A DNA stretch of 6,900 nt, taken from contig JAJRTD010000220.1 in assembly GCA_024278435.1 (NCBI GenBank), forward strand, positions 1-6,900, in the 5' to 3' direction. This DNA is from Gammaproteobacteria bacterium (GTDB taxonomy: Bacteria; Pseudomonadota; Gammaproteobacteria; SZUA-229). Of this stretch, positions 6,287 to 6,900 are shown piece after piece; positions within the stretch are counted from its first letter, which is position 1; the number at the start of each line of letters is the position of its first letter. A model generated the notes under the pieces. That model searched no databases. It was not told the origin of the DNA and was given only the letters and a program-made list of their open reading frames with translations. The translations under genes and the position numbers were made by a program.

Positions 6287-6900
6287 TGGTCTTCCTTGCT
6301 CAGTAGCCGTTTCGCCTTGCGCTTGGCAATCTGGTTTAATAAGGTCAGTTCGGGGTACAGGTCTTCCGGTGCGTCAATGATTGTTGTCAGGCGCCGGTGA
6401 AAATCGGCTCGGTCAAACATCTGTCGTGACAAATACTGCGCCTGCAGTAAATCCACGATCAGCAGTTTGTTGTCGTTGATTTGCCGGGCGCGGTCAAAAT
6501 GGTTTTTTGCTTTTTCAAAGTCGCCGCCGAACATGGGCGGGCGGGCGCCGTAATACACGCCGAAATACATGTGTGCGCTGCCGTAATAAAAAGTGTCATC
6601 CAGTTGCAGTACGCGCTGCATCATGAGTGTGGGTTTGGCCAGTTGAATCAGGCTGCTGGAATCATCACGGTTCAGGTCAATCCATTTTGCCCAGTTGCTG
6701 GCGGTCCAGAACAGGGCGGCAACATCTTCTTTGTCCAGTTTTGCCAGTTGCTGTTCGAATTCATCCGGGCTGGTTTTTTTTATATCTTTTATACCGAGCA
6801 GGTCGAGGGCGATCAGGCCGTGCTTGAGGCCGCGCTGGTAGAAACGGTCGGCGCGTTTGATGTTTTTGTCTTCATTAAAACCATACGATAAACCGTAATA
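6277..6900 (-). CDS. TRAP-associated TPR protein, TatT family (partial, N-terminus outside window)
   Basis: The frame is open from the stop at 6277 to the right edge, giving 207 residues; the gene starts beyond the window. An internal Met pair at 6624 is not the start, because the preceding 92 codons are coding-like and continuous. The sequence is helical, Tyr/Trp-rich and repeat-like: YYGLSYGFNEDK (visible 1-12), FWTASNWAKW (64-73), YFGVYYGARPPMFGGDFEKAKNHFDRA (112-138). This resembles the TatT family (TRAP-associated TPR protein, described in Treponema pallidum as Tp0956), which assembles with the binding protein in the periplasm and may shelter hydrophobic ligands. It is unrelated to the Tat protein-export system. 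It overlaps dctP by 10 bp, so the two are translated as a unit. Confidence 0.88.
   Translation of the reverse strand, partial: YYGLSYGFNEDKNIKRADRFYQRGLKHGLIALDLLGIKDIKKTSPDEFEQQLAKLDKEDVAALFWTASNWAKWIDLNRDDSSSLIQLAKPTLMMQRVLQLDDTFYYGSAHMYFGVYYGARPPMFGGDFEKAKNHFDRARQINDNKLLIVDLLQAQYLSRQMFDRADFHRRLTTIIDAPEDLYPELTLLNQIAKRKAKRLLSKEDQWF
6291..6297 (-). promoter_or_regulatory. dctP: Ribosome binding site of dctP
   Basis: AAGGAAG on the minus strand, four bases before the ATG at 6286 and inside the end of the TatT-like gene. It supports this start and the 10-bp overlap. Confidence 0.75.

Noticed and set aside
6481..6891. 136-codon plus-strand open frame at the right edge
   Set aside because: It lies opposite the TatT-like gene, which has recognisable family motifs and overlaps dctP in operon fashion.

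Overview
The window reads as gammaproteobacterial chromosome. The FadD protein is collinear with the Escherichia coli enzyme over its whole length, and the other genes (outer-membrane barrel, DUF924 protein, TRAP transporter) fit such a host. Genus cannot be fixed from the sequence. No rRNA, tRNA, CRISPR array or complete transposase gene was seen.

Layout. Bases 1-300 hold no gene: a long imperfect hairpin (8-137) flanked by CTAG on both sides, then a leader. Two plus-strand genes follow: a small secreted outer-membrane beta-barrel protein (301-789) and a DUF924 protein (856-1461), with a perfect 12-bp hairpin between them. A second palindromic repeat (1473-1581), which itself contains a hairpin, fills the gap between the convergent DUF924 gene and fadD. 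From 1591 to the right edge all genes are on the minus strand, in transcription order: a TRAP-associated TPR protein (TatT family, cut by the window edge), dctP (periplasmic binding protein), dctQ and dctM (small and large membrane subunits), then fadD (long-chain acyl-CoA synthetase).

How the genes may work together. T-P-Q-M is the arrangement of the TPR-containing TRAP transporters first described in Treponema pallidum. TatT and dctP overlap by 10 bp, and dctQ and dctM by 4 bp, so the four are very probably co-transcribed. fadD follows dctM on the same strand after 147 bp and may have its own promoter. The binding protein has Trp where classical DctP proteins have the carboxylate-binding Arg. 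Together with fadD next door, this suggests import of a hydrophobic, possibly fatty, carboxylate followed by CoA activation. That link is inference.

The most notable extra structure is a set of small hairpin repeats. Two (8-137 and 3382-3414) share ends resembling IS5-group inverted repeats, and each is flanked by a perfect 4-bp YTAR direct repeat (CTAG, TTAG). They look like non-autonomous MITEs. One sits exactly at the dctM stop codon. A relative of the inner part of the larger element lies between dctP and dctQ and supplies the dctP stop codon.
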